NCBI RefSeq assembly: GCF_044904665.1 | Contig: NZ_JADIKM010000002.1 | Span: 434,001 to 498,000 of the forward strand | Length of the DNA stretch: 64,000 nucleotides | Source: Dyella_A ginsengisoli | GTDB lineage: Bacteria > Pseudomonadota > Gammaproteobacteria > Xanthomonadales > Rhodanobacteraceae | Reading direction: 5' to 3' | Shown here: positions 1 through 10,000 of the stretch, in pieces | How the letters are laid out: each line of letters starts with the position of its first letter | Numbering within the stretch: the stretch's first letter is position 1 | Made by a program: the position numbers and the translations under genes | The notes under the pieces: model-generated | What the model saw: the letters and a program-made list of their open reading frames with translations, nothing else | What the model was told of the DNA's origin: nothing | The model's database searches: none

Positions 1-1099
1 TCCGCGCCGCGCGCACGCGGCGCGGCTGGTACTGGTTGCGGAACAGCCAGGCGCCGATCGCGAAGGCCAGCGTGCTGACCACCCACATCGGAATCGAGCT
101 TTGCCAGTGGCCCTTGCTGATCTGGCCGTTACACAGCGCCATCAGATTCTGGTAGAGAAAAAACGCGAGCACTGCCAGCAGCAGGCGGCCGTAGCGCGCC
201 TCGCGCGGATTCTGCTTCGCCAGCGGCAGCGACAGCATCATCAGCACCAGCGCCATCACCGGCGAACCGATGCGCCACGCCAGCTCCGCGCGCGCCTCAT
301 TGGACTCGGTGCGCGCCAGAACACGCGTGGCCACGCCGTGGATCGGGTTGCTGTCACTGTCACCCTGCACATTCGAGAGCGACGCGTCGTTGCGCTCGTA
401 GCGGATGCGCCGCCAGTTGTCCGTGCCCAGCGGCAGCTCGTACTGCCAGCCGTCCTTGAGGCCGAGGAAGCGGCCGTTGCCGTCGCTCTCCTGGTAGAGC
501 TGGCCACTGGCACCGGTGATCAGGCGCAGGCGGCTGACGCCGTCGCTGCCCTTGCGCTCGGTGGCGATGAAGGTCTTGCCGAGCTGGCTGCCGTCGCGGC
601 TGAGCGTGTCGACGAAGATCACGCCGTCCTTGCCCGGCAACTCGGTGAAGCGGCCGGCATCGAGGCCGGCTGCAATGACCGAGCGATTCGCCGCGTCGAT
701 CAGCGCCGCCGACGAACGCGAAGCCCACGGCCCCAGCCACAGCGACACCAGCCCCACCGCCAGGGCGATCACCACCGCGAGCATCGCCACCGGCCGCAAC
801 AGCCCGCGTGCCCCCATGCCGGAGGAGGCCAGCACGTGCATCTCGCTCTCGCGATACATCCGCCCCATCGCCCACAGCGCACCGACGTAGCCGGACAGCG
901 GCAGCAGGTTGGAGAGACCGTCGAGCATATTCAGCCCCAGCACCTGGAACATCACGCTGGCCGGAAAGCTGCCGTTGGCCACCTGCTGCAGCACGTGGGC
1001 AAAGCTGCTGCCGGCGAGCACCGTCACCAGCACGATCGCGGTGGCCGCCATGGTCTGGCCCAGCTCGCGCAGGAAGTAACGGTCGAGGATGCTCAGCAT
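1..1099 (-). CDS. lptF: LptF, lipopolysaccharide export permease (C-terminus cut by window edge)
   Basis: Inner-membrane permease subunit of the LptB2FG ABC transporter that extracts LPS from the inner membrane and passes it to the LptC-A-D bridge. The minus-strand frame opens MLSILDRYFLRELGQTM and shows the YjgP/YjgQ layout: N-terminal membrane helices (about residues 15-125), a central periplasmic beta domain (about 130-265), then a second set of helices (NEARAELAWRIGSPVMAL, and LLLAVLAFFLYQNLMAL). About 366 residues are visible with no stop, so the gene runs off the left edge. E. coli LptF is also about 366 residues, so only a short tail is missing. It diverges from pepA across a 98-bp gap that must hold both promoters. 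In relatives lptG normally follows, which would lie outside this window. Confidence 0.93.
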   Translation of the reverse strand, partial: MLSILDRYFLRELGQTMAATAIVLVTVLAGSSFAHVLQQVANGSFPASVMFQVLGLNMLDGLSNLLPLSGYVGALWAMGRMYRESEMHVLASSGMGARGLLRPVAMLAVVIALAVGLVSLWLGPWASRSSAALIDAANRSVIAAGLDAGRFTELPGKDGVIFVDTLSRDGSQLGKTFIATERKGSDGVSRLRLITGASGQLYQESDGNGRFLGLKDGWQYELPLGTDNWRRIRYERNDASLSNVQGDSDSNPIHGVATRVLARTESNEARAELAWRIGSPVMALVLMMLSLPLAKQNPREARYGRLLLAVLAFFLYQNLMALCNGQISKGHWQSSIPMWVVSTLAFAIGAWLFRNQYQPRRVRAAR

Positions 1100-1197
1100 G
1101 CGATAGAATCAGGGGCTTGCGCCGCGCCCGCGAGGGCGCTGGCAAACCGCAAGTCTAGCCTGTCCGGCCGCGCCGGCGCCTACCGCAGGACCCTTCC

Positions 1198-2691
1198 ATG
1201 ACGCTTCAGTTCAGTCTCGCCTCCGCCGCTCCCGAAACCGTCGACACCCCCTGCGTGGTGGTGGGCGTGTACGAAGGCGGCGTGCTCTCCAGCGCGGCGG
1301 CGCGCATCGACAGCGCGGCCGAGGGGGCGATCAAGCGCCAGGTGGAAAGCGGCGACATCACCGGCAAGGGCGGCAGTGCCCACATGCTGTTCGCCCCGGC
1401 AGGCATCGGCGCCCGGCGCGTGCTGGTGATGGGGCTGGGCCAGCAGAAGGGTTTCGATGCCGCCCGCTACCAGCGCGTCAACGCCGACGCGGCGCGCGCC
1501 CTGGGCAAGCTGCCGATCGACGGCGCGGTGTCCTACCTGACCGAGATCGACGTGCCCGGCCGCGACGCCGCCTGGCGCGTGCGCACCGCCGTGCTGGCCG
1601 CCGACCACGCCAGCTATCGCTACACCGCCACCTTCAAGCCGCGCGAGAAGAGCGCGCAGCCGGAGCTGGCCAGCGTGGCCTTTGCCGGCGGCGCCGATGC
1701 GCAGCCCGGCCTGGACCAGGGCATCGCCATCGCCGAGGGCGTGCGCTTCGCCCGCGAGCTGGCCAACCTGCCGCCGAACATCTGCAACCCCGTCTACATC
1801 GCAAGCCAGGCGCAGGCCTTTGCCGCCGCCAGCGGCGACGCGGTGAGCTGCCGCGTGCTCGACCATGAGGAAATGGAAAAGCTCGGCTTCGGCTCGCTGC
1901 TCGCCGTGGGCCGTGGCTCGGTCAACAAGCCGCGACTGATCGCGCTGGAATACAAGGGCGGCATCGAGGGTGACGCGCCGTATGCCTTCGTCGGCAAGGG
2001 CGTCACCTTCGACTCCGGCGGCATCAGCCTCAAGCCCGGTGCGGGCATGGAGGAGATGAAGTTCGACATGGGTGGCGCCGCCAGCGTACTGGGCGCGTTC
2101 GTCGCCGCCGTGAAGATGGGCGTCAAGACCAACCTGGTGTGCGTGGTGCCGGCGGTGGAAAACATGCCCGACGGCGAGAGCTACCGCCCCAGCGACGTGC
2201 TCACCAGTCTGTCGGGCCTGACCATCGAGGTGCTCAACACCGACGCCGAGGGTCGATTGATCCTGTGCGACGCGCTGACCTGGACCGCCCAGACCTACAA
2301 GCCGCACACCCTCATCGACGCCGCCACGCTCACCGGTGCGTGCGTGATCGCGCTGGGCAAGCACGCCACCGGCCTGATGAGCAAGCACGACGACCTCGCC
2401 GCCGAACTGCTCGCCGCCGGCGAGGCCACGCTCGACCGCGCCTGGCGCCTGCCGCTGTGGGACGACTACCAGACCCAGCTCGAATCGGGCTTCGCCGACG
2501 TGGCCAACATCGGCGGCAAGAGCGCCGGCGCGATCACCGCCGGTTGCTTCCTCTCGCGCTTCACCGAAGGCCAGCGCTGGGCGCACCTGGACATCGCCGG
2601 CACCGCGTGGGACGAGGGCCGCAAAGGCCTGGCCACCGGCCGCCCGGTGCCGCTGCTGGCGCAGTGGCTGCTGGACCGCAGCGAGAAGTGA
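1198..2691 (+). CDS. pepA: Leucyl aminopeptidase (cytosol aminopeptidase, M17)
   Basis: Cytosolic hexameric zinc/manganese exopeptidase that releases N-terminal amino acids. The 497 residues match the family length. The C-terminal catalytic domain shows the metal-binding stretch VGKGVTFDSGGISLKPG, the segment EEMKFDMGGAASVLG, and the signature NTDAEGRLILCDAL. The start ATG follows the divergent lptF promoter region. In E. coli PepA also binds DNA (Xer recombination, carAB control); whether that holds here cannot be read from the sequence. holC follows after 166 bp containing an inverted repeat. Confidence 0.96.
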   Translation: MTLQFSLASAAPETVDTPCVVVGVYEGGVLSSAAARIDSAAEGAIKRQVESGDITGKGGSAHMLFAPAGIGARRVLVMGLGQQKGFDAARYQRVNADAARALGKLPIDGAVSYLTEIDVPGRDAAWRVRTAVLAADHASYRYTATFKPREKSAQPELASVAFAGGADAQPGLDQGIAIAEGVRFARELANLPPNICNPVYIASQAQAFAAASGDAVSCRVLDHEEMEKLGFGSLLAVGRGSVNKPRLIALEYKGGIEGDAPYAFVGKGVTFDSGGISLKPGAGMEEMKFDMGGAASVLGAFVAAVKMGVKTNLVCVVPAVENMPDGESYRPSDVLTSLSGLTIEVLNTDAEGRLILCDALTWTAQTYKPHTLIDAATLTGACVIALGKHATGLMSKHDDLAAELLAAGEATLDRAWRLPLWDDYQTQLESGFADVANIGGKSAGAITAGCFLSRFTEGQRWAHLDIAGTAWDEGRKGLATGRPVPLLAQWLLDRSEK

Positions 2692-2697
2692 GTGGAG

Positions 2698-2836
2698 AGG
2701 AGTGAGGAGTGAGAGAACGGCGTAGAGCAGCACGCCAGTCCCACGCCTCACTCCCTTTCGTCGCGCCACGCAGCGAGGCTGCGGACCCAAAGCCCCATGC
2801 TCGCCGCACGCTGCTCTTCTCTCACTTCTCACTCCT
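2698..2836. repeat. Inverted repeat element between pepA and holC
   Basis: Two 20-bp arms, AGGAGTGAGGAGTGAGAGAA at 2698-2717 and its near-perfect reverse complement at 2817-2836 (19 of 20 pairs), enclose about 99 bp. Related GAGTGAG-type and CTCACTCC-type words recur inside the gap. The arrangement resembles a small palindromic REP/MITE-like element, or a large stem in the pepA-holC transcript. There is no coding capacity and no transposase nearby. Confidence 0.55.
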
Positions 2837-2857
2837 AGTTACTCACTCCTCGCCCCT

Positions 2858-3280
2858 ATGCCCCGCGCCGACTTCTACCTGATCGACAAGCCGCGCTTCC
2901 GCGAGCAGCCGCTGCTGCTGGTATGCGAGCTGGCCAAGCGTGCGTTCGCGTCGCAGCAGCCGACGCTGATCCTGGTGCGCGACTTCGAGCAGGCCGAGGC
3001 GGTGGACGAGTTGCTGTGGGCGTTCGACGAGGACGCCTTCATCCCGCACCAGCTGGCCGGCGACGATGACGACGCCGACACCGCGGTGCTGATCGTGCCG
3101 CCGGGCATCGACACGGCCGACCGCCCGCTGGTGATCAACCTGCGCGAAGGATGCGCGCCGGGTCGCTTCGACCGCGTGCTGGAGGTGGTGGCCGCCGACC
3201 CGGCCGAGCGGGACGGCTCGCGCGCGCGCTGGCGCGAGTACGCCCGGCTCGGTTTCGAGGTGAACAAGTTCGACATGTGA
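2858..3280 (+). CDS. holC: DNA polymerase III chi subunit
   Basis: Clamp-loader accessory subunit that, with psi, links the polymerase III holoenzyme to single-stranded DNA binding protein. It is 140 residues, normal for HolC. Family landmarks are the opening ADFYLIDKPRF, the acidic middle WAFDEDAFIPHQLAGDDDDA, the stretch PLVINLREGCAPGRFDRVLEVV and the end RARWREYARLGFEVNKFDM. The pepA-holC order is widespread in gamma- and beta-proteobacteria. valS often follows holC, but here the next gene is an unrelated convergent kinase, so the usual pepA-holC-valS string is broken. Confidence 0.9.
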   Translation: MPRADFYLIDKPRFREQPLLLVCELAKRAFASQQPTLILVRDFEQAEAVDELLWAFDEDAFIPHQLAGDDDDADTAVLIVPPGIDTADRPLVINLREGCAPGRFDRVLEVVAADPAERDGSRARWREYARLGFEVNKFDM

Positions 3281-3393
3281 GCCGGCGTCCGCAGCGCCAC
3301 CGGTCAATGCATCGGCACCCGCGAAAGATCCGGCCACGCAGACAGGCGGTCTGACCGGTCGCGCCCCCCGGACGGACATCGTTTCGCACGCGC

Positions 3394-6300
3394 TCAACCC
3401 GCCTCTTCGGCGGTGTCCTCCTCGCGCGGCGCCTGCACCAGCGCACCCTCGATCGCGTCTGCCAGCTGCGCGCCGGAGATCGGCTTGCGCACGAAGCCGT
3501 CCATGCCCGCGGCGCGCGCCTGCGCCTCTTCGTCGCCGCCGGAGCGGGCGGTGATCGCCACGATGGGCAGGCGTTCGCCCGGGCCTTCGCGCTGGCGGAT
3601 CATCCGCGCCACCTGGAAGCCGTCCACGCCGGGCAGATCCAGATCGAGCAGCATCACGTCGAAGTGCGCGTTGCTCAGTTCGGCCAGCGCGCCGAGGCCG
3701 TGCGCGACGTAGGTGGCGCGGTGGCCCTGCGCGTCGAGCAGGCCACGCAGCACCGCCGCCACGATCGCATCGTCCTCCACCAGCAGCACGCGGCACGAGG
3801 GCACCTGGCCGCGCTGGGGCGCCGGCGCGGGCGCCGACGTCACGGCGGTGCCGTCGGCCACTTCCGGCAACGGCAGGCGCACGCGGAAGGTGCTGCCGTG
3901 GGCGAGCCGCGATTCCAGCTCGATCGAGCCGCCCATCAGGGTCACCAGCTCACGGCAGATCGCCAGACCCAGCCCGCTGCCGGCGCGGCGCTGCGGGCCG
4001 TCTTCCTGCTCGAAGCGCTGGAACAGCCGCGACTGGCTCGCTTCGGGAATGCCCGGGCCGGTGTCGCTCACGCTGAACACCACACCGTCGGCCGTGCGCC
4101 GCGCCCCCAGCGTCACCTGCCCGCGCTCGGTGAATTTCACCGCGTTGCCGGTGAGGTTGAGCAGGATCTGCTTGATCCGCGTGACGTCGCCAAGCAGCCG
4201 CGGTGGCAGCTCCGGCGTGGGCTCCAGCGTGAAACCGATGCGCTTGCCGTGCGCCTGCGCCAGGGTGAGCCGGGTCACGTCCTGCAGCAGCTCGCGCGGG
4301 TCGAACGGCGCGGGCTCCAGTTCGAAGCGGCCGGCCTCGATGCGGGCCAGGTCGAGCGCGTCGTTGAGCAGCTTCAGCAGCATCGCGCCGGAGCGCTGCA
4401 TGGCGTGTGCGTAGTCGTTCTGGTCCGGCCGCAGCGGCGTGGTGAGCAGCAGCTCGGCCATGCCGATCACGCCGGTCATCGGCGTGCGGATCTCGTGGCT
4501 GAGCGTGGCGAGGAAGCGCGTCTTGGCGGCGCTGGCCGCTTCCGCCAACTGGCGCTGCTGCTCGGAGAGATCCAGGCGATGCCGCTGGGCCAACCGGCGC
4601 TGCCACAGCGCCAGCACGAACATCGCCAGCAGCCCGGCCGTGATGGCGTAGGCCAGCCACGCCCACCAGCGTGCCCACGGCGGCGCGTCGACGTGGATGC
4701 GTAGCGGTTGGCCCAGCGTGATCCAGCGGCTGTTGGCTCCCGTGCCCATCACTTCCAGCCGGTAGTCGCCCGCCGCGAGGCCGGCAAATTCGCGCTCGCC
4801 GCGATGGTCGACGTCGACCCAGCCCGGGTCCAGCCCGACCATGCGGAAACGGTAGCGGTTGGCCGCCGGATCGATGTAGGAAAACAGCCGCGCCACCACG
4901 CTCACCTCGCGGTCGCGCCAGTCGATGGTGAGCGTGCCGTCCGGCGGCAGCTCGTGCAGCTTGCCGTGGCGGCGCACGCGCACGCCGGTGATCGCCAGCG
5001 ACGGCGTGCTGTCCTGCTCGGTGATGCGGTCGGGGTTGAAGCCCACCACGCCGCCGAAGGTGGGCGCGTAGATGGTGCCGTCTTCCAGACGGCTGTAGCC
5101 GCGGAAGAATTCGCCGTTGGCCAGGCCGTCCTGCAGGCCCATCGCACGGAAGCGACCGGTGTCCGGATCGAAACGCCACAGCCCGTCGCTGCCGAAGATC
5201 CACACGCGCTTGTGCGCGTCGATGCGCAGGTCGACCACGTTGATCGAGGGCCAGCCCTGGTCGGCGCGCACGCGGCGATCGAGCGTGAGGCCGTCGGGCG
5301 CGAGGCGGTAATGCTCCAGCCCGTCGGAGCGCGCCAGCCAGAAGCCGTCGGGCGAGCTGTCGAAGGCGTCGACGGAGCGGTCGTTGGCCACGCCGGGCAC
5401 CGGCTCGAAATATCCGTGGCCGGGATCGAGCCGATACAGGCCGCCGTCGCTGGCGTACCAGAACACGCCGAAGCGCAGCGTCATCTGGCTGCCCCAGCGT
5501 GCGCGCTCGTTGCCGCCCTCGATCGGCACGGGCATCACCGCCAGCGTCTGCGGATCGATGCGGAACAGGCCCTGGTTGAAGGTGCGCACATAGAGCTGGC
5601 GTTCCGGTCCGGCCTCCACCTCCAGTGGCGTGAGCAGGATCTGTCGCTGCGGATCGACGCGATCGAGCCGGCCGTCGCGGTACCGGTACAGCGCGCCCTT
5701 GGTGGCAATCCACAGGTTGTGGTCGGTGTCCTCGGTCATGCCCTGCACGTCGCCGCGCAGGTCCGACAGCACGTGCTGCACGCGCCCGGTGGACGGTTCG
5801 AGCTTGTCCACCCGGCCGCCGCGCTCGCCCACCCACAGCGTGCCGTCGCGCGCACGCGCCATCGCGGTGGCCATCGAGTCGCGCAGGCTGTCGGGGTCGT
5901 CGGGGACGTGCGTGTAGCGGCTCATGCCGTGCCAGCCGGGCGCGAGGTAAGCCACGCCGCCGTCGAACAGCGCGAACCACAGCCCGCCCTCGCGATCGAC
6001 CGTGATCTTCCACACCCAGCTGCCGGGCAGGTTGCCGTACATCACCGGCTTGTCGATCACAGCGATCAGCGGGTCGTGCGGGTGCTCCTGCAGGTACAGG
6101 CCCTTCTGCGTGCCGATCCACAGCCGCCCCGCCCGGTCGCGCGCGCTGGTCATGATGTTGGTGTCGGGCAGGCCGGGCGTGTCGAACGGGCGTGCCACGT
6201 CGTCATCGCCCACCAGGAACAGGCCGTGAGTGGCGGCAATGCGGATCTCGTCGTCGCCGGCGTTGCCGTCGATCGACCAGGCGTCGATCAGCAGCGTCGG

Positions 6301-7002
6301 ATCGACGCCGCGGATGCGCCGGATGCGGCCGTCCGGATCGCGCCGGAACACCCCGTGCGCGCTGCCGATCCACAGCCGGTCGTGGCGGTCGACAAACAGC
6401 GCAGCCACCGCGCCGAAATGGTCGGCCTCGCCGTCGTCGCGCGGCGGGCTGGGCACGTGGTCGAAGTGGCGACCGTCCGCGCGCATGCGGTCCAGGCCCT
6501 CCTCGGTGCCCACCCACAGCGTGCCGTCGGCGGTCTGCGCCATCGTCCACACCTTGTCGATCGCCAGGCTGGCCGGATCGGCCGGATCGTGCGCCCAGTG
6601 CTCGAAGCCGCCACTGGCCGGGTCGTAGCGGTTCAAGCCCGCTTCCAGGCCGCTGGTCCACAACCGGCCCTGGCGATCCACCAGCAGGCCGCCCACCGTG
6701 TTGTGCGGCAGCGACGCGGGATCGCCGGCGACGTGGTGAAACACCTGGAACTGCACGCCGTCGTAGCGCGCCAGACCGCCCTTGGTACCGAACCACATGG
6801 CGCCGGCCGGGTCCTGCACCACCGCGTACACGCTGCTGCTGGGCAGGCCCTCGGCGGTGCCGTAGCGGCGGAACTGCGGCGTCGGCAGCGCGCCACCCGG
6901 CGCCGGCATCACCGCGGCGGCGGGCGGCGACGCGGCCGCGGCCGGAGCGCCCGGCCCCGCAGCGGCCAGCAGGCCGATGGCCATTACCAGCGATGGAAAC
7001 AT
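3394..7002 (-). CDS. Periplasmic beta-propeller hybrid sensor histidine kinase/response regulator (copy 1)
   Basis: One-protein signalling system of about 1202 residues. In order: signal peptide (MFPSLVMAIGLLAAAG), two seven-bladed Reg_prop propellers marked by repeated W.GT..GL motifs (about 40-690), a Y_Y_Y domain (about 700-770), one membrane helix (about 776-801), HisKA with SHEIRTPMTG (His836), HATPase_c (N-box near 953, then DTGPGIPEA and GSGLGLAI), and a C-terminal receiver with phospho-acceptor Asp1120 (MLLDLDLPGVDG). Such kinases usually sense carbohydrates or other periplasmic ligands; the ligand here is unknown. There is no separate output domain. I chose the start at 7002 because AAGGGGA precedes it by four bases; in-frame ATGs also lie at 7020, 7029 and 7044. 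It follows its paralogue with an 83-bp gap. Confidence 0.88.
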   Translation of the reverse strand: MFPSLVMAIGLLAAAGPGAPAAAASPPAAAVMPAPGGALPTPQFRRYGTAEGLPSSSVYAVVQDPAGAMWFGTKGGLARYDGVQFQVFHHVAGDPASLPHNTVGGLLVDRQGRLWTSGLEAGLNRYDPASGGFEHWAHDPADPASLAIDKVWTMAQTADGTLWVGTEEGLDRMRADGRHFDHVPSPPRDDGEADHFGAVAALFVDRHDRLWIGSAHGVFRRDPDGRIRRIRGVDPTLLIDAWSIDGNAGDDEIRIAATHGLFLVGDDDVARPFDTPGLPDTNIMTSARDRAGRLWIGTQKGLYLQEHPHDPLIAVIDKPVMYGNLPGSWVWKITVDREGGLWFALFDGGVAYLAPGWHGMSRYTHVPDDPDSLRDSMATAMARARDGTLWVGERGGRVDKLEPSTGRVQHVLSDLRGDVQGMTEDTDHNLWIATKGALYRYRDGRLDRVDPQRQILLTPLEVEAGPERQLYVRTFNQGLFRIDPQTLAVMPVPIEGGNERARWGSQMTLRFGVFWYASDGGLYRLDPGHGYFEPVPGVANDRSVDAFDSSPDGFWLARSDGLEHYRLAPDGLTLDRRVRADQGWPSINVVDLRIDAHKRVWIFGSDGLWRFDPDTGRFRAMGLQDGLANGEFFRGYSRLEDGTIYAPTFGGVVGFNPDRITEQDSTPSLAITGVRVRRHGKLHELPPDGTLTIDWRDREVSVVARLFSYIDPAANRYRFRMVGLDPGWVDVDHRGEREFAGLAAGDYRLEVMGTGANSRWITLGQPLRIHVDAPPWARWWAWLAYAITAGLLAMFVLALWQRRLAQRHRLDLSEQQRQLAEAASAAKTRFLATLSHEIRTPMTGVIGMAELLLTTPLRPDQNDYAHAMQRSGAMLLKLLNDALDLARIEAGRFELEPAPFDPRELLQDVTRLTLAQAHGKRIGFTLEPTPELPPRLLGDVTRIKQILLNLTGNAVKFTERGQVTLGARRTADGVVFSVSDTGPGIPEASQSRLFQRFEQEDGPQRRAGSGLGLAICRELVTLMGGSIELESRLAHGSTFRVRLPLPEVADGTAVTSAPAPAPQRGQVPSCRVLLVEDDAIVAAVLRGLLDAQGHRATYVAHGLGALAELSNAHFDVMLLDLDLPGVDGFQVARMIRQREGPGERLPIVAITARSGGDEEAQARAAGMDGFVRKPISGAQLADAIEGALVQAPREEDTAEEAG

Positions 7003-7085
7003 GCGATCCCCTTGCGCCATCCGAGCCATGGCAGGTCCGATCATGCCAAATCCGCGACGCGGCGGCTTGTCCGGAAGGTCGTGGC

Positions 7086-10000
7086 TCAGACCGGCAGCGC
7101 GGCCGCGGCGATCGCCACGTCCATCGCGCGGGCCAGTTGCTCGCCCGACAGCGGCTTGCGCAGGAAGTGATCCATGCCGGCCTCGCGGCTGCGCTGCTCC
7201 TCGTCGCCGCCGGAGCGCGCGGTGATCGCCACGATCGGCAGGCGTTCGCCCTCGCCTTCGCGCTGGCGGATCATCCGCGCCAGCTGGAAGCCGTCCACGC
7301 CGGGCAGGTCCAGGTCCAGCAGCAGCAGGTCGAACGGGCCGGCGCCCAGCTCCACCAGTGCGCCGAGGCCGTTGGTGACGTAGGTGACCGCGTGGCCCTG
7401 GCGCTCCAGCAGGCCGCGGATCACCGCCGCCACGGTGACGTCGTCCTCCACCAGCAACACGTGCAGCACGCGCAGGCTCATCGCCGGTGGCGCCGCGCTC
7501 GGTACGGCGGCAGACAGCTCGCGCAGCGGCAGCCGCACGCGGAAGGTGCTGCCCTGGGCGAGCCGCGATTCCAGTTCGATCGAGCCGCCCATCAGGGTCA
7601 CCAGTTCGCGGCAGATCGCCAGCCCCAGCCCGCTGCCGGCCCGGCGCTGCGGGCCGGCCTCCTGCTCGAAGCGCTGGAACAATCGCGACTGGCTCGCTTC
7701 GGGAATGCCCGGGCCGGTGTCGGCCACGCTGAACATCACGCCGTCGGTGCTGCGCTGCGCGCCCAGCGTGACCTTGCCGCGCTCGGTGAACTTCACCGCG
7801 TTGGTCACCAGGTTGAGCAGGATCTGTTCGATGCGCAGCGCGTCGCCGAGCAGCGACGTCGGCAGGTCGGGCGCCAGCTCCAGCGAAAAGGCGATGCCCT
7901 TGCTGCGCGCCTGCCCGGCGACCAGTCGGGTCACGTCGTCCAGCAGCTGGCGCGGATCGAACGGCGCGGGCTCCAGCATGAAGCGCCCGGCCTCGATGCG
8001 GGCCAGGTCGAGCGCGTCGTTGAGCAGTTTCAGCAGCATCGAGCCGGAGCGCTGCATGGCGTGCGCGTAGTCGCTCTGGTCCGGCCGCAGCGGCGTCGTG
8101 AGCAGCAGCTCGGCCATGCCGATCACGCCGGTCATCGGCGTGCGGATCTCGTGGCTGAGCGTGGCCAGGAACTGCGTCTTGGCCGCGTTGGCCTGCTCGG
8201 CCAGATGGCGCTGCTGCTCGGCCAACTGGATGCGGTGGCGCTGCGCCACGCGGCGGCGCCATGCCAGCGACAGCGTCGCGGCCAGCGCGGCCGCCACCAC
8301 GGCATAGGCCAGCCATGCCCACCAGCGGTTCCACGGCGGCGCATCGACGTGGATCGCCAGCGGCGCCGCCAGCGTGCCCCATGCGCCGCCCGGCGCGGCG
8401 GCCATCACCCGCAGCGTGTAGTCGCCCGCGCCCAGTCCGGCAAATTCGCGCTCGCCGTGAGGGCCCACGTCTACCCAATCGCTATCGAAGCCGTCGAGCC
8501 GGAAGCGGAAACGATTCCCCGCCGGATTGATGAACGATGCCGCCCGCGCCACCACGCGCAAATCGCGGTCGCGCCAGCCCAGCGACAGCGCGCCGCCTTC
8601 GACCACCGGCAGCGCGCGCACGGCGCCGTGCCGGCGCACGCTGAGCGCGCTCAGGAATACCGTCGGCGCCACCGCCTTGCGCGATTGCGCCGCCAGCCGC
8701 TCGGGACTGAAGCCGACCACACCGCCCTTGGTCGCACCGTAGATCATGCCGTTGGCGAGCATCGCCGTGCGGTCGTTGTTGAACTCGCCGTCGAGCAGGC
8801 CGTCCTGCGGCCCGAACCGGGTGAACGCGCCGGAGGCCGGGTCGAAGCGCCACAACCCCTGCGTGGCGAACAGCCACAGCCGATCCTCGCGATCGGTGCG
8901 CATGCCGAGGATGTCGCGACTCTGCCACTCGGGCGGCACCGTCACCACGCGGTCGCTCACCGCGCGGCCGTCGGCGTAGCGGTAATGCTCCAGCCCGTTC
9001 TCCCACGCCACCCAGAAACCGCTGCGATCGAACGCGACGGCCATGATGAAGCGCTGCGGCACGCCCTCGACGAACATCATGCGGTGGCTCGTGCGATCCA
9101 GCCGCATCAGGCCCGCCGCACTGGCGTACCAGGGGTCGCCGTCGCGCGTGGCGAACACCGAGACGTTGCGCGCGGCCGCCACGTCCGGCATCGGCACCGG
9201 CTGCACCTGGCGGCTCTGCGTGTCGATCGCGAAGATGCCCTCGCCCCACGCCGCCACGTAGACGTGCCCGTCGTCCGAGTAGACCAGCCGGGTGGGGCGG
9301 GTGAGCCCCACCGGCGCGGTGTCCAGCGGCTGCACGCGACCGCCCTCCACCACGTACAGCGCCCCTTGCCCGGCCGCCCACAACCGGTGCTGCGGGTCTT
9401 CCACCATCGAGATCACCGACTCAGGCATGCGCGCCACCACGTGCTCGACCTCGCCGGTGGCCGGATCGAGCTTGTCGATGCCGCCGACCTCGCCCACCCA
9501 CAGCCGGTTGTCGCGGCTGGCCACCACCACTTCGGCCGCGGTGGTGGCTAGGCTGGTGGGGTCGTCCGGCACGTGGGTCATGCGGCTGAAGCCGTCCCAG
9601 CCCGGGCCGAGGTAGGCGGCGCCGCCGTCGGCCACGGCAAACCACAGGCCGCCCTCGCGGTCGCGCGTGATCTGCCAGATCGAGTCGGCCGGCAGCCCGC
9701 CCGGCAACAGCGAGTGGCCGGTGAACATGCGCCCGCTGCCGTCGCCGTTGTCCAGCCACGCGCCCTGCTGCGTGCCCACCCACAGCCGCCCGCGCGCGTC
9801 GCGCACGCTGCTCATGGAACGCACGCCGGCAAGCCACGCCGGACGCGCCACACCGTCGGCACCGATGCGCAGCACACCGTTGCTGGTGGACACACGCACC
9901 TCGTCGCCACCGCCCTCGATGCGCCAGATCTTGCTGAGGTCGCCCTTGAACGAAGGGTCGACCGGCACCCGCCGCAGCGCGCCGTCGGGGCTGCGCAGAT

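Noticed and set aside
4708..7170. Very long open frame on the plus strand opposite the first propeller kinase
   Set aside because: Histidine-, alanine- and arginine-rich nonsense with no domain; a mirror of the real minus-strand gene caused by high G+C at third codon positions.
7086..8478. Extension of the first propeller kinase frame upstream through copy 2
   Set aside because: The frame stays open by chance beyond the real start; the signal peptide and ribosome site at 7002 mark the true beginning.
6192..9551. Open frame of over 1100 codons on the plus strand across both kinase genes
   Set aside because: Crosses two real genes and their gap, low complexity, no ribosome site or family; a composition artefact.
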